64,000 nt of DNA from CAZQHK01 sp964593455 (GCA_964593455.1 CAZQHK010000003.1:1-64000); one strand, 5' to 3'; shown: positions 1 to 8,971, counted from the first letter of the stretch. Translations and numbers: made by a program. The notes: generated by a model not told the origin, from the sequence alone.

Positions 1-69
1 AACCAGGGCAATTTTATGGTCCGAGAAAGCAAGCTCTTCTATTGCTTTGGACAGCGCTCGATCTTTCAT
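1..69 (-). CDS. 5' end of a gene cut by the window edge
   Basis: An ATG at 69 on the minus strand opens a frame that reads MKDRALSKAIEELAFSDHKI and runs off the window. A good sigma-70-type promoter lies directly upstream (77-105), which supports a real start. Only 23 codons are visible, so the function cannot be named. The opening resembles the N-terminal arm of AAA ATPases such as the neighbouring DUF4143 protein, but the diagnostic P-loop would lie outside the window. Confidence 0.45.
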   Translation of the reverse strand, partial: MKDRALSKAIEELAFSDHKIALV

Positions 70-76
70 GGCGACT

Positions 77-105
77 ATTTTAACGGATAGCATTAATCTG
101 GTCAA
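77..105 (-). promoter_or_regulatory. Sigma-70-type promoter, nearly leaderless
   Basis: On the minus strand TTGACC (100-105) is followed by a 17-base spacer and TAAAAT (77-82). The start codon at 69 lies only 7 bases past the -10 box, so the transcript would have almost no 5' leader. No Shine-Dalgarno sequence is possible in that space. Confidence 0.5.
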
Positions 106-316
106 GAGTTATCATGGCTGCTTTTCCATCGGGATTACGTGCGCTCGGGAAACGCCTTCCTAGAAAACCGGCGTGTCATTTCAGTGGGATTTGGTGGGAT
201 ACGATTCTCGATAATTCAATGAGAGTAATGGTTTTCAGGCATCAGGCCGGTGGAATATAATGGCATGACCAGCGCAGACCGGCGCGCGAAATATCAACGG
301 CCAAAATCCCCCCGAA

Positions 317-1492
317 TCAGATCAGGCTGGAGAGGAACCGGTCGGCCGAGATGAGCCTCGTTCCGCCTTTCAGCCTGTCCACCCCCTTCTTCTTGATGAC
401 CTGGTAGGCGAACGGGATATCGAGCCTCTCCCGGAAATATCCCAATGATTTGTCGATGCTCTCGCTGCTCAGCTTTGTTTCCACGCAGAACCATGGTTTC
501 TTGTTTACGCTGACCAGGAAATCGACCTCCTTCTTATCGACGTTCCTCAGGAAGTTGAGTTCGGCCCGGTGTCCTTCCCGGTCATGCAGGAAATGGACTA
601 GTTTCAAAAGATGTGAACCGATCATGTTCTCGAAGCGGGCACCTTCATCGTCGATCTCGCTCCAGTCGAACAGGAAGAGCTTGGGCTCTTTCCGGATGGA
701 ACGGATCGTCCTTCTATTGAAGGGATAGAGCCGGAAATGGTAATAGAGCTGCTCCAGGATATCCAGCCAGTTGGAGACCGCCCGGTGGCTGACCTCCAGG
801 TCATGCCGGAGCGAGTTAGCCGAGAGGAGCGAGCCCACCCGGCCGGGCAGGAGGTCGCTCAGGAGTTTCATGCTCGCGACGTCTTTTATCAGGTGCAGGT
901 TTCTGATATCTTCCCTGAATACACTCTCTATTCTTTCATTGTGCCATCTGCGCAGCGCTCGGTCGCTCTGTTTTACGAGCATCTCGGGAAAGCCGCCGAA
1001 GCGGTCCAGCAGTTCCAACTCCCGGAAGCAGTGCTCCCGCCGGATTTCGATTTCGGAAAAAACCTCGGGAACATTGGCGCGGCCCAGGAGTTCGGCCAGC
1101 GTGAACGGGTGGAGCCGGTAATAGTGGTACCGCCCCTGGAGCGAATCACCGCCTCTCCTGAAGATGTCGAGACGGGCGCTGCCGGTGACCAGGAACTTGA
1201 ACCGGTCCTTATGCTTATCGTATTCCCCTTTTACCAGGGTCTTCCACTTCTTGTACTTGTGTATCTCGTCGAGGATAATCAACTCGGCGGAGCCCGGGAG
1301 TTCGGAGTTGATCAGCCTTTTCCGGTCGACCCGGTTGTCCCAGTTGAAGTAGGCGGTCTCCTGGAAGTGTGGCGCGACGAGCCTGGTGGCCAGGAATGTC
1401 TTGCCCACCTGCCGCGCCCCGCCGATAAAGACCATCTTCTCCGACAGGTCTTCGATTACATGTCCTGTCAGGTATCTTTCTCTATCCATCAT
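317..1492 (-). CDS. AAA ATPase with DUF4143 C-terminal domain
   Basis: A 391-residue protein of the AAA_14/DUF4143 group. These are common accessory ATPases of bacteria and archaea whose substrate is unknown. The P-loop GGARQVGKT is near residue 24 and the Walker B stretch LIILDEIHKY near residue 70. The C-terminal part carries EVDF...ETK spacing like a PD-(D/E)XK fold, typical of DUF4143. A longer frame to 1621 exists, but the paired methionines at 1489-1492 begin where family similarity begins, so I take 1492. It is a single gene in an accessory segment next to defence remnants. A role in defence is only inferred from this company. Confidence 0.8.
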   Translation of the reverse strand: MMDRERYLTGHVIEDLSEKMVFIGGARQVGKTFLATRLVAPHFQETAYFNWDNRVDRKRLINSELPGSAELIILDEIHKYKKWKTLVKGEYDKHKDRFKFLVTGSARLDIFRRGGDSLQGRYHYYRLHPFTLAELLGRANVPEVFSEIEIRREHCFRELELLDRFGGFPEMLVKQSDRALRRWHNERIESVFREDIRNLHLIKDVASMKLLSDLLPGRVGSLLSANSLRHDLEVSHRAVSNWLDILEQLYYHFRLYPFNRRTIRSIRKEPKLFLFDWSEIDDEGARFENMIGSHLLKLVHFLHDREGHRAELNFLRNVDKKEVDFLVSVNKKPWFCVETKLSSESIDKSLGYFRERLDIPFAYQVIKKKGVDRLKGGTRLISADRFLSSLI

Positions 1493-1643
1493 CCCATCCC
1501 CGCTCCTTGTGAGAAGTATAACCTGTCGCTGCCGATGCAATTCTGTCCCGGTGGCAACGATCCAATTTACCTCCACGTGACAACGGTAAAACTTCGAGCC
1601 CCTGGACAAAGTATACTTCAAAAATGGATATTATTCGAGAAAA

Positions 1644-1659
1644 TTTGCGTGTAAGCAAA
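1644..1659. promoter_or_regulatory. Inverted repeat TTTGC-N6-GCAAA
   Basis: The palindrome TTTGC GTGTAA GCAAA lies about 150 bases upstream of the DUF4143 ATPase start, in an AT-rich stretch. A further TTTGCGTA lies at 1676-1683. It resembles the TTGC-N4-GCAA boxes of the PHA locus but has a spacer of 6, not 4, so I do not assign it to the same regulator. It may be an operator for the minus-strand ATPase gene. Confidence 0.3.
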
Positions 1660-1714
1660 AATAATCGCGCATTTATTTGCGTACTTGGGTGCTCGATTGA
1701 ATTGATCCTTCGCC

Positions 1715-2230
1715 ACCCGTGAAAAAATACCAGGATGTCCCAACCCTTCCTGGTCCGGCCGAGCACCAGGAACATCGACCATCCTCCACGGCAGAGAGCG
1801 CTGAGTTTTTCCGGCACGTTGACACAAAGCGAGAGACCGTCGATCCCTTCCAGGTGGATCGTGCCCGGTTCCACGGCGGTGACGTAGAAATGGTCTTCGA
1901 CCACCTCGTCATACGATTTGCCAGCACCTCCTCTATGGCCGGTGAGGCGGCACTCGGCACGAACGACTTGAGCCCGTGCCTGCTTTCGGTATCGACCACA
2001 TCCTGGTAACCTGCCTCTCCATCCGGATCACTTTCCGGATATTCATCCAGGTCCGTCATATGGGATTTCAGCTTATCTTGCAGCAGCCGGGATAAGGGGT
2101 TCCGGGAGTCCGCCACGTTCAGTTCTTCAAGCCGGTCCCGGAGCGCATCCACCCGGTTCCCCACATACCGTTTGAATGACGGACCCAGCCGGATATGCGA
2201 CAGGCGGTGGACGATCAGGGTATAGGTGAT
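1715..2230 (-). pseudogene. Frameshifted gene of unknown function
   Basis: Two adjoining minus-strand frames together look like one protein. The first runs from about 2230 (LGFITYTLIVHRLSHIRLG... to ...SPAIEEVLANR). The second continues from about 1912 (YDEVVEDHFYVTAVEPGTIH... to ...GRTRKGWDIL). One missing or extra base near 1912-1918 joins them. I do not recognise the family. The upstream end merges out of frame into the TOTE primase fragment, so the 5' end is also lost. It is best read as a decayed gene, with the frame switch visible directly in the sequence. Confidence 0.5.
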
Positions 2231-2842
2231 AAATCCGAGGTTTTTCTTTCCGTTGTCTAGAAGGAGGAAGTGTCCATGGATCCTCATCGGTTTCACTTGC
2301 TGCAATCATCCGAACGCCTATAATCTCCCGAGACCGTTTCGCCTGTTTAACAATGGCTGCAACTCGTTCACCGCCGATTTTCTGAATAGATGAAAGGAAT
2401 TGCCACTGATTGGGATAAGGCTGGAAGTTGACATCCAGGAAGCAGGTATTGCCGCGTTTCAGTAATTCTCCCTGGAGGGGCAGGGCGATGAGGTTGCCCA
2501 GTCCTCCCTTTGGGAGTGTGTCCTGGCTTGGGAAGAACCGGTCGTAGGAATCCAGACCTACTTGATGCCGCTGCTCCATTGTGCGGGTCAGAATGGTGCT
2601 GCCGAGTTTCCGGGCCAGAGCCGCCGGAATAGCGTGCTCGAAAAACACCCACACGTGTCCGCCCGTGCCCGATCGGGACCGCTCCAGGTAAGCCGGGATA
2701 TCCATTGCCCGACACGTTTCGAGAAAGGCGCGAACATCCTCCATCCACGTCTTCTTGTCGAAATCGACAGCCAGCAAATAACAGTTTTCATTCTCGAGCA
2801 TGGGATAGAGGCCCACCGTATGTTTGCCGGCTAAATGTCAGG
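2231..2842 (-). pseudogene. TOTE conflict system primase (AEP) fragment
   Basis: The frame reads HLAGKHTVGLYPML..., then LLAVDFDKKTW, ERSRSGTGGHVWVFF, RRHQVGLDSYDRFFPSQDT-type and GNLIALPLQ motifs, and ends in EDPWTLPPSRQRK. These are hallmarks of the archaeo-eukaryotic primase domain of TOTE conflict systems, normally one part of a primase-helicase-nuclease protein of about 1000 residues. The DFD and SRSGxGGHVW elements correspond to the catalytic and nucleotide-binding region. Only about 200 residues remain. The frame is closed by a stop just before HLAGK at the toxin junction, and helicase and nuclease parts are absent. A remnant, not a working gene. Confidence 0.75.
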
Positions 2843-3189
2843 CCTTTCTGGAATACATAGGCAGCGAGGATGGGAGTGTTGATTGTCAGATTGATTTTGC
2901 TTCCGTCTTCGAGTGAATCTTTAATATCAATTTGACGTCTGTTGTCCAGCAGAACAGCGAGAAATCCAAGAGCGTGGGCGTTCAAGCCCGGCTGTACTCT
3001 CCTGGTGGTTTCATGTCGGCTTTTGTAGGTCAGAAACTCGATTTTTGAGAACTTATCATCGTGTACATAGTGAACGGGTGGAGGGATCGTGTCCCCGAGT
3101 ATTCTTTCCTGAAATCCTGCCTGTTTCAAGATAGTCTTCCAGGAGAAGAAGTATTTCGAGAAAAGCCTGCTTTGATTCCAACGGTTCAA
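2842..3189 (-). pseudogene. AbiEii-like toxin remnant, truncated at both ends
   Basis: A frame starting TTG at 3189, overlapping the antitoxin stop (TTGA), contains GDTIPPPVHYV, IEFLTYKSR, HALGFLAVLLDN and NTPILAAYVFQKGLTF. This pattern fits the middle part of the nucleotidyltransferase-like toxins that follow AbiEi_2-type antitoxins. The nucleotidyltransferase core expected at the N-terminus is not seen. The native sequence stops at FQKGLTF near 2842, where it runs into the TOTE fragment in another frame (open to 2788). The toxin is therefore probably inactive. Family assignment rests on remembered family features and the antitoxin neighbour. Confidence 0.5.
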
Positions 3190-4019
3190 CCTCCGTGTTC
3201 GAAACGCTTTTTCAGTCGCATCTCATACAGAAATTCAGCTTGTTCTCGTCCTCTGATCGGATAGTTGTACAGATCGAGATAGAGCTGTAAATCGGATACC
3301 ATCCACAGACCATTGATTTTTTGCTGCCCGAACGAATACGAATATTTATAATGTGGCTGCAACAAGAACACGTTCCCTCCGTGGTCCACTTTTTCCAGGG
3401 CAAGCCGGTTGATGATAGCTTGCTTGTGTCCGAGGGAATCGACATACAGATGGAATTCGTTGAATGAAGTGTGCGGAGCCACGAGGTGTGCGGCGCTGTG
3501 CAAGGTAAGATGATACATTGGTTCTTTCCCCGATTTTACGTGGCTCAACTGCTGGTAAAGGTGGTCGATGTCCCGGACCGGAACGAAGTAGGATTCTACG
3601 TTGTTTTTTGTGTAATCGTAATGGTTGGCCCAGTCGGCCAGGAGAGCGCCGGGTTCTGCTATCCTGACCCTGGAGGCTTCATCCCGTTCGATATAATTAC
3701 GTTTTTCCATTTCACAGACGATTTTGGATACGAAACCTGGGCTTACCTTGATCATTCGGGCTATTCCCCGTATTTTCCGGTATTCACGGGGTTCTTCAAA
3801 CAGATAACGCAGAATAAGTGTCGCCTTGTCGGAGAACGGGGAGCGTCCGGGTTTCTTCTCTGGGTAGCGGTTCCTATCTGTTGCCTTTTCAATGTGGAGC
3901 CCCTTGTGGGCGATATAAGCGTTGCCTGAAAGATCGATGTAAAATACATTTTCTTTGCGGCACATTGTTCTGAAGCGCTCACTGAGACAGGCTAAACATG
4001 ACTCGATGACAAAGGACAA
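3186..4019 (-). CDS. AbiEi-family type IV antitoxin / winged-helix regulator
   Basis: The protein has NAYIAHKGLHIEKAT, a winged-helix block (FSDKATLILRYLFEEP...VSPGFVSKIVCEMEKRNYIER) and the characteristic C-terminus NGLWMVSDLQLYLDLYNYPIRGREQAEFLYE, seen in AbiEi_2-type antitoxins. These repress their own operon and counter an AbiEii-type nucleotidyltransferase toxin. The frame is open to 4148, but its first 30-odd codons are the antisense of a tRNA-Ser fragment, so they cannot be original. An ATG at 3965 is the likely surviving start. The N-terminus may have been cut at the tRNA junction. Its toxin partner downstream is damaged. Confidence 0.65.
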   Translation of the reverse strand: MSFVIESCLACLSERFRTMCRKENVFYIDLSGNAYIAHKGLHIEKATDRNRYPEKKPGRSPFSDKATLILRYLFEEPREYRKIRGIARMIKVSPGFVSKIVCEMEKRNYIERDEASRVRIAEPGALLADWANHYDYTKNNVESYFVPVRDIDHLYQQLSHVKSGKEPMYHLTLHSAAHLVAPHTSFNEFHLYVDSLGHKQAIINRLALEKVDHGGNVFLLQPHYKYSYSFGQQKINGLWMVSDLQLYLDLYNYPIRGREQAEFLYEMRLKKRFEHGG

Positions 4020-4035
4020 AAACGTCATTAAAAAA

Positions 4036-4087
4036 CTTGAAAACCGGCGTACGAAAGTACCGGGGGTTCGAATCCTCTCTCCTCCGC
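4036..4087 (+). tRNA. 3' half of tRNA-Ser(UGA), partial
   Basis: The sequence from CTTGAAAACCGG onward is the 3' part of tRNA-Ser(UGA): anticodon loop, anticodon 3' stem, long variable arm (GTAC GAAA GTAC), T-arm GGGGGTTCGAATCCTCT and acceptor strand CTCCTCCG. No matching 5' half (expected to start GGAGGAG) lies upstream, where the AbiEi-like gene begins. CCA is not encoded. This is the usual scar left where an integrative element entered a tRNA gene at the anticodon loop. It is not a functional tRNA. Confidence 0.8.
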
Positions 4088-4205
4088 TTTTTATTTTGTC
4101 CAGTGTTGATAACCTGCCCCCCCTGCATGTGTGGTATACTTCGGGCATCCCGCTTGAGCAGGTCCGACGAATCGTGGATTTGAAGGTTGATGATTAGCTG
4201 ATCAC

Positions 4206-5582
4206 ATGGCGAAACGCTATAATCACTTATACAAAAAAGGCAACAATAAAAAAATACTTATTCATGGTGCCAACTACATCATCACCATTGATAACCATGA
4301 TAAGTTGAAGATCTCCGAAGATACTTCCATTCTCATTGAGGGTAAGAAAATCAAAAAGATTTTTCCCAAAAAAGAATTCGGGAAGTATGTGGATTTCGAC
4401 CAGGTTGACTTGATTTATGATGCCGAACAAAATGGCGGGGTGGTCGTAACACCGGGCTTGATAAATATGCATGATCATCCCCCCATGTACCTGTTGCGCT
4501 CTGCCCTGAGTTTAGCCGAAGACGATCATGATAAATCGTTGAAATTAATGGCTGAAATGGAAGGGAAGATGAATCAACAGGAACAATACTTGAGTACGCT
4601 CGGGGATCTGACCGAACAGCAAAAATCCGGTATTACCACTACCCTGAGTCATTATGGCGTATTCGATCCGATTGAAAAAGCGGCGAAAGAATCCGGTCAT
4701 CAAGTTATAAACTGTGTTTCAGCCGCCAGCAACTCCCACCCCAACAACACCCCGAAATTAGTAGAGAAATATCTCAAAAAGAAAACCAGTAACACCAGGG
4801 CCGGTATAGCCCTGCATTATGTCTGGAAGGCCAAACCGTCTGTTTTGACAAAGATATCAGGCTTAATGAAAAAGTACGATGCGTTTTTTACGCTGCACGT
4901 AGCTGAAACCGAAAAAACAATAGATTCTTGTTTAAAGGCATACGGCAAACGGCCCGTATATGTTCTGGAAGAATACGGCTTGCTCGGACCCAAAACCATC
5001 CTGAGTCATTGTGTGCACCTGGAAGAAGAAGAAATCAAACTGATCAAGAAGCGAAAAGCTATTGTGGTTCATTTACCGACCTCCAACCTTCTTCACCGCT
5101 CCGGTCAATTCAATTACCGCGAATTTGTGAAGAACAAAGCTGCCAAACAAATCAGTCTGGGGACTGACAGCGTGGTCAGTAAAAACCGGTTGGATATATT
5201 GACCGAAGCGTTAACCACCAAGACGCTTCATCAGGCCAGGGAAATAATCTCCTACCAGGAACTGTTTGATATGTGCACCGCCCGCCCGGCCAAGTTACTG
5301 GGTTTGAAAAAAACAGGCAAAGTATTACCCGGCTATACAGCCAACCTGGCTTTCTGGAAGTTGAAAGACCGCGGTTTGACTCCGTATGACGAAGAACGCC
5401 CGCAAACCCTGGTCAGTAATCTGATTACGCATGGCAGCCGAATGGTTCGTGACCTGATGATCGAGGGAAGATTTGTTATCAGTAACCGTCATCATAACCT
5501 GGTGGATGAAAGCGAACTGTTGGAAAAACTGCAAAAAGCCCACATGAATATACGAAAAAGAGAAACGTCGGCAGGCTCCTAG
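4206..5582 (+). CDS. Amidohydrolase (TrzA/ATZ-like metal-dependent deaminase)
   Basis: A 458-residue amidohydrolase with the expected metal ligands in order: NMHDHPP near residue 89, FTLHVAET, ILSHCVHL and LGTDS. The first motif reads HDH rather than the commoner HTH/HxH-THxP form. Members deaminate or dechlorinate heterocycles, including guanine and adenosine derivatives. The stop overlaps the stop of convergent guaB, and guaA is next, so a purine-salvage deaminase is a fair guess but unproven. Its base composition matches the AT-rich nucleotide block, not the flanking DNA. Confidence 0.8.
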   Translation: MAKRYNHLYKKGNNKKILIHGANYIITIDNHDKLKISEDTSILIEGKKIKKIFPKKEFGKYVDFDQVDLIYDAEQNGGVVVTPGLINMHDHPPMYLLRSALSLAEDDHDKSLKLMAEMEGKMNQQEQYLSTLGDLTEQQKSGITTTLSHYGVFDPIEKAAKESGHQVINCVSAASNSHPNNTPKLVEKYLKKKTSNTRAGIALHYVWKAKPSVLTKISGLMKKYDAFFTLHVAETEKTIDSCLKAYGKRPVYVLEEYGLLGPKTILSHCVHLEEEEIKLIKKRKAIVVHLPTSNLLHRSGQFNYREFVKNKAAKQISLGTDSVVSKNRLDILTEALTTKTLHQAREIISYQELFDMCTARPAKLLGLKKTGKVLPGYTANLAFWKLKDRGLTPYDEERPQTLVSNLITHGSRMVRDLMIEGRFVISNRHHNLVDESELLEKLQKAHMNIRKRETSAGS

Positions 5583-7051
5583 CCGGCTCTATAATTGGGA
5601 GCGGCTTTTATGTGCTGCAAACCATGCGGGTGGTTTTCTTTCAAACTGGAAGCAGTGATCTTGACAAACCTGGCCTTCTTCTGCAGATGACGAATGGTTT
5701 TGGCGCCGCAATACCCCATACCGCTGCGCAACCCACCGGCCAACTGGTAAAGGATTCTCTCTACCGGCCCCTTGTACAGGACCTGGCCGCTCACGCCTTC
5801 CGGCACCAATTTCTTTTTTTCGGTTATATGAGACTGGAAATAACGGGCATTACTGCCGTGCTCCATGGCCTCTATACTGCCCATGCCCCGGTAAACCTTG
5901 AACATCTTGCCGCCAACAAAATCCACCCTGCCCGGGGTTTCATCCGTGCCGGCCAACATGTTGCCGATCATAACCGAACTGGCCCCGGCAGCCAGGGCTT
6001 TCACCAGATCTCCGGAACTCTTTATACCGCCGTCAGCGATAATCGGGATGTTCTTGCGGGTTGACGTGATTGCCTTGTTCACGTCCAGAATCGCGGATAG
6101 TTGGGGGACGCCAACTCCTGCAACCACTCTGGTGGTACAAATAGAGCCCGGACCGACCCCTACCTTGACGGCGTCCGCGCCGGCGGCAATTAAATCTTTG
6201 GCCGCCTCTCCGGTGGCGATATTTCCACCAATGACTTTCAGGGTTTTAAACTTCTTCTTGATTTTCTTAACGGTATCCAGCACCGCCGTCGAATGACCGT
6301 GGGCGGTGTCGACCATGATAACGTCCACCCCGGCGTTGACCAGGGCCTCTGTCCGCTCCAGGGCCGGTTTACCCACACCGACGGCTCCCCCCACCCTCAA
6401 TTGCTTCTGTTTATTCTTGCAGGCATCAGGGTAAAGCTCGTTCTTTTCGATATCGCGCCGCGTCACGATACTGGTAAGCCGCCCCTGCGTATCGACTAAA
6501 CACAAAACCCCCAATCTCCGGTCACGAATCGTCTTGTTGGCTTGCTGCAAGCTCATACCCTTCTTGCCGACGACCATATCTTCAATGGGCACCATTCTGA
6601 ACTTGGCCATGAGATTGACATCATCGGGCACAAAATAATCAGTATCCCTGAGAATACCCATGAGCACTCCCTGCTCGTTGACCACCGGCAGTTTTTTATA
6701 CCCGAACTTCTCCCTGATTTCAGCTGCTTTGCTGATTTTATCTTCCGGTAAAAGCGTCATGGGATCTTCGATGAAACCATTTTCAAATCGTTTGACCATG
6801 TTCACCTCGGCCACCTGTTCATCGATGGACAGGTTTTTGTGAATAATGCCGATACCCCCGGCCAAAGCCAGGGCAATGGCCATCTTGTGCTCGGTAATGG
6901 TATCCATGGCGGCACTGATTATGGGCAGGTTCAATTTGAGAGCCCGGGTCAGGTACGTTTGCAGTTCGGCCTCTTTGGGCAGGACGGATGACTTCTGCGG
7001 CACCAGAAGAACGTCGTCAAACGTCAACGTCTCTTGAAAGTTTTTAAACAT
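5579..7051 (-). CDS. guaB: Inosine-5'-monophosphate dehydrogenase
   Basis: Converts IMP to XMP with NAD, the first committed step to GMP. At 490 residues it has family length: N-terminal TFDDVLLVPQ, a CBS pair around residues 90-205 (PVVNEQGVLMGILRDTDYF...), and the catalytic loop GPGSICTTR with its active Cys. ATG at 7051. The gene is divergent from guaA across 86 bases with face-to-face promoters, and it meets the amidohydrolase tail-to-tail with 4 bases of overlap. Confidence 0.95.
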   Translation of the reverse strand: MFKNFQETLTFDDVLLVPQKSSVLPKEAELQTYLTRALKLNLPIISAAMDTITEHKMAIALALAGGIGIIHKNLSIDEQVAEVNMVKRFENGFIEDPMTLLPEDKISKAAEIREKFGYKKLPVVNEQGVLMGILRDTDYFVPDDVNLMAKFRMVPIEDMVVGKKGMSLQQANKTIRDRRLGVLCLVDTQGRLTSIVTRRDIEKNELYPDACKNKQKQLRVGGAVGVGKPALERTEALVNAGVDVIMVDTAHGHSTAVLDTVKKIKKKFKTLKVIGGNIATGEAAKDLIAAGADAVKVGVGPGSICTTRVVAGVGVPQLSAILDVNKAITSTRKNIPIIADGGIKSSGDLVKALAAGASSVMIGNMLAGTDETPGRVDFVGGKMFKVYRGMGSIEAMEHGSNARYFQSHITEKKKLVPEGVSGQVLYKGPVERILYQLAGGLRSGMGYCGAKTIRHLQKKARFVKITASSLKENHPHGLQHIKAAPNYRAG

Positions 7052-7070
7052 AGAATTCGGTTGATTTCAC

Positions 7071-7099
7071 TTGATTTTACAACTATAAACTGGTATATG
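7071..7099 (+). promoter_or_regulatory. Promoter for guaA
   Basis: TTGATT (7071-7076), a 17-base spacer and TATATG (7094-7099) point toward guaA, whose ATG is at 7138. It overlaps the region of the opposing guaB promoter, so the two genes probably compete for or share regulation. guaA itself has only a weak Shine-Dalgarno sequence. Confidence 0.45.
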
Positions 7100-7103
7100 G
7101 TGG

Positions 7104-7133
7104 ATTATACTTCTAGGGGTATAAAACAAGCAA
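7104..7133 (-). promoter_or_regulatory. Promoter for guaB
   Basis: On the minus strand TTGCTT (7128-7133), an 18-base spacer and a consensus TATAAT (7104-7109) face guaB, 53 bases before its ATG. No purine riboswitch fold is apparent in the short leader. Confidence 0.5.
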
Positions 7134-7137
7134 GCCT

Positions 7138-8946
7138 ATGGACACGAACAACGAGATCGCTGTTTTGGATTTTGGCTCCCAATACACCCATCTGATCGCC
7201 CGCCGCGTGCGTGACTTGGGGGTCAAATCACATATCTATCCCAATAATGCACGCGTTGACAGACTGAAAAGCGCGGTCGGGATAATCCTGTCCGGTGGGC
7301 CCAAAAGTGTAACCGCCGGGCACGTTCTGAAATATGACCGAACCATATTCGACCTGGGCATACCTGTTCTGGGATTGTGCTACGGCCATCAATTGATGGC
7401 TCAACATTTTGCCGGCACGGTTGAATCCGGGCAGAGCCGGGAATACGGACTGGCTACAACGAAGATCTATCCCTCCCCGGTGTTTGACAATATCGATCCG
7501 GAAACACAGGTCTGGATGAGTCATGGCGACCATGTCGCCACATTACCGGCCGGGTTTGAGACAATCGCCGACACGGACAATCAATCGGTTACCGCCATGG
7601 CTCATGAAGATAAAAAACTCTACGGTTTTCAATTTCATCCCGAAGTAACCCACACCACACAAGGTAACCGGATGCTCCACAATTTTGTTTTCACTATTTG
7701 CCGAGCCGCCAGGAACTGGACCACAGAAAAAATGCTTCAGGAAATACAAAACGATATTAAAAAACAGGCAAAAGGTAAAAACGTATTTTTGCTCATCAGT
7801 GGTGGAGTTGATTCAACAGTCTGTTTTGCCCTGTTGGAGAAGACTCTGGGCAAAGACAGGGTTTACGGATTGCATATCGACCACGGGTTGATGCGCCTGG
7901 ACGAGTCGCAGGAAATCAAACAAGCTTTGCAGCGAATCGGTCTGGATGATTTGCATATATACAATGCCGAGGCTGATTATTTACAGGCGTTACAAGGGGT
8001 GGGGGATCCGGAACGGAAAAGAACCATAATCGGTGATCTGTTCCTGGATATTACCGATCGGGTCATGGCCGAAAACAATATGTCTTCCGATCGATGGCTG
8101 ATAGGGCAGGGCACCATTTTTCCGGACACTATCGAGTCCGGCGGTACCAGGCACGCCGATTTGATCAAAACCCACCACAACCGGGTGCCGCGCGTCCAGG
8201 AAATGATCACCAGCGGTAAAATTATCGAACCGATCAGGGAACTGTACAAAGATGAAGTACGGCAAATCGGGTTGAAGTTGGGACTGCCTGACAAGATAAT
8301 CTGGCGCCACACGTTTCCCGGCCCGGGCCTGGCCGTGCAACAGTTGTGTGCGCTCAAAGAGCACTATCCGGCAAATAAAGATCACATTGTGGAAACAATC
8401 CAGAACATACTGGCCGGCAGCGGTTTACAGGCTTTTCTGCTGCCGGTAAAAAGTGTCGGCGTCCAGGGAGATGAGCGGACGTACGTGCATGCGGCCGCTT
8501 TGCAGGGTAACGCGGATTGGCGGACGTTGAGCGAACTGGCACCTTTGATAACCAATTCTTTACGGGAAATCAATCGAGTGGTCTGGCTGCTACAACCGGA
8601 CTCCACTGATCCCGAAATGATAAAAATCACTCCCTCTACCCTTACAAAAAAACGGTTGGACCTGCACCGGCAGGCTGATTCCATTGCCAACCGGGTACTG
8701 CGTCAGCACGGCCTGGAGCGGGAACTCTATGAATTCCCGGTGATAATGATCCCGATAGGATTCAACCGAGGCCAATCTATCGTCCTGCGCCCGCTGTACT
8801 CGGAAAACGTGATGACCATAGAATTTGCCAAATTACCAATGCGAGTTGTCCGGGAAATGGCTGGGGAAATTAGTGAATTGGATGGCATCGATGCTGTTTT
8901 CTACGATATAACAAATAAGCCGCCGGGAACGGTACAGTGGGAATAA
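7138..8946 (+). CDS. guaA: GMP synthase (glutamine-hydrolysing), long form
   Basis: Amidates XMP to GMP. The N-terminal class I glutaminase has Cys81 (GLCYGHQ), His167 and Glu169 (QFHPEV). The ATP pyrophosphatase P-loop SGGVDST is at residue 221. Most bacterial GuaA proteins are about 510-525 residues; this one is 602. The extra length lies in the C-terminal dimerisation part: LLPVKSVGVQGDERTY, a long insert with NRVVWLLQPD and ITPSTLTKKRLDLHRQAD, then the ending YDITNKPPGTVQWE. That architecture matches the eukaryotic-type GMP synthetase, also found in some bacteria. ATG at 7138. Confidence 0.95.
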   Translation: MDTNNEIAVLDFGSQYTHLIARRVRDLGVKSHIYPNNARVDRLKSAVGIILSGGPKSVTAGHVLKYDRTIFDLGIPVLGLCYGHQLMAQHFAGTVESGQSREYGLATTKIYPSPVFDNIDPETQVWMSHGDHVATLPAGFETIADTDNQSVTAMAHEDKKLYGFQFHPEVTHTTQGNRMLHNFVFTICRAARNWTTEKMLQEIQNDIKKQAKGKNVFLLISGGVDSTVCFALLEKTLGKDRVYGLHIDHGLMRLDESQEIKQALQRIGLDDLHIYNAEADYLQALQGVGDPERKRTIIGDLFLDITDRVMAENNMSSDRWLIGQGTIFPDTIESGGTRHADLIKTHHNRVPRVQEMITSGKIIEPIRELYKDEVRQIGLKLGLPDKIIWRHTFPGPGLAVQQLCALKEHYPANKDHIVETIQNILAGSGLQAFLLPVKSVGVQGDERTYVHAAALQGNADWRTLSELAPLITNSLREINRVVWLLQPDSTDPEMIKITPSTLTKKRLDLHRQADSIANRVLRQHGLERELYEFPVIMIPIGFNRGQSIVLRPLYSENVMTIEFAKLPMRVVREMAGEISELDGIDAVFYDITNKPPGTVQWE

Positions 8947-8971
8947 ATTCCTGGCGTTTCCACGGTCGCAA

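Noticed and set aside
737..1654. A 305-codon plus-strand open frame
   Set aside because: It lies opposite the DUF4143 ATPase, whose Walker motifs are intact; the plus-strand product has no recognisable domain.
1644..1659. A PhaR-type operator before the ATPase gene
   Set aside because: The half-sites match but the spacer is 6 rather than 4 bases and the gene has no PHA link.
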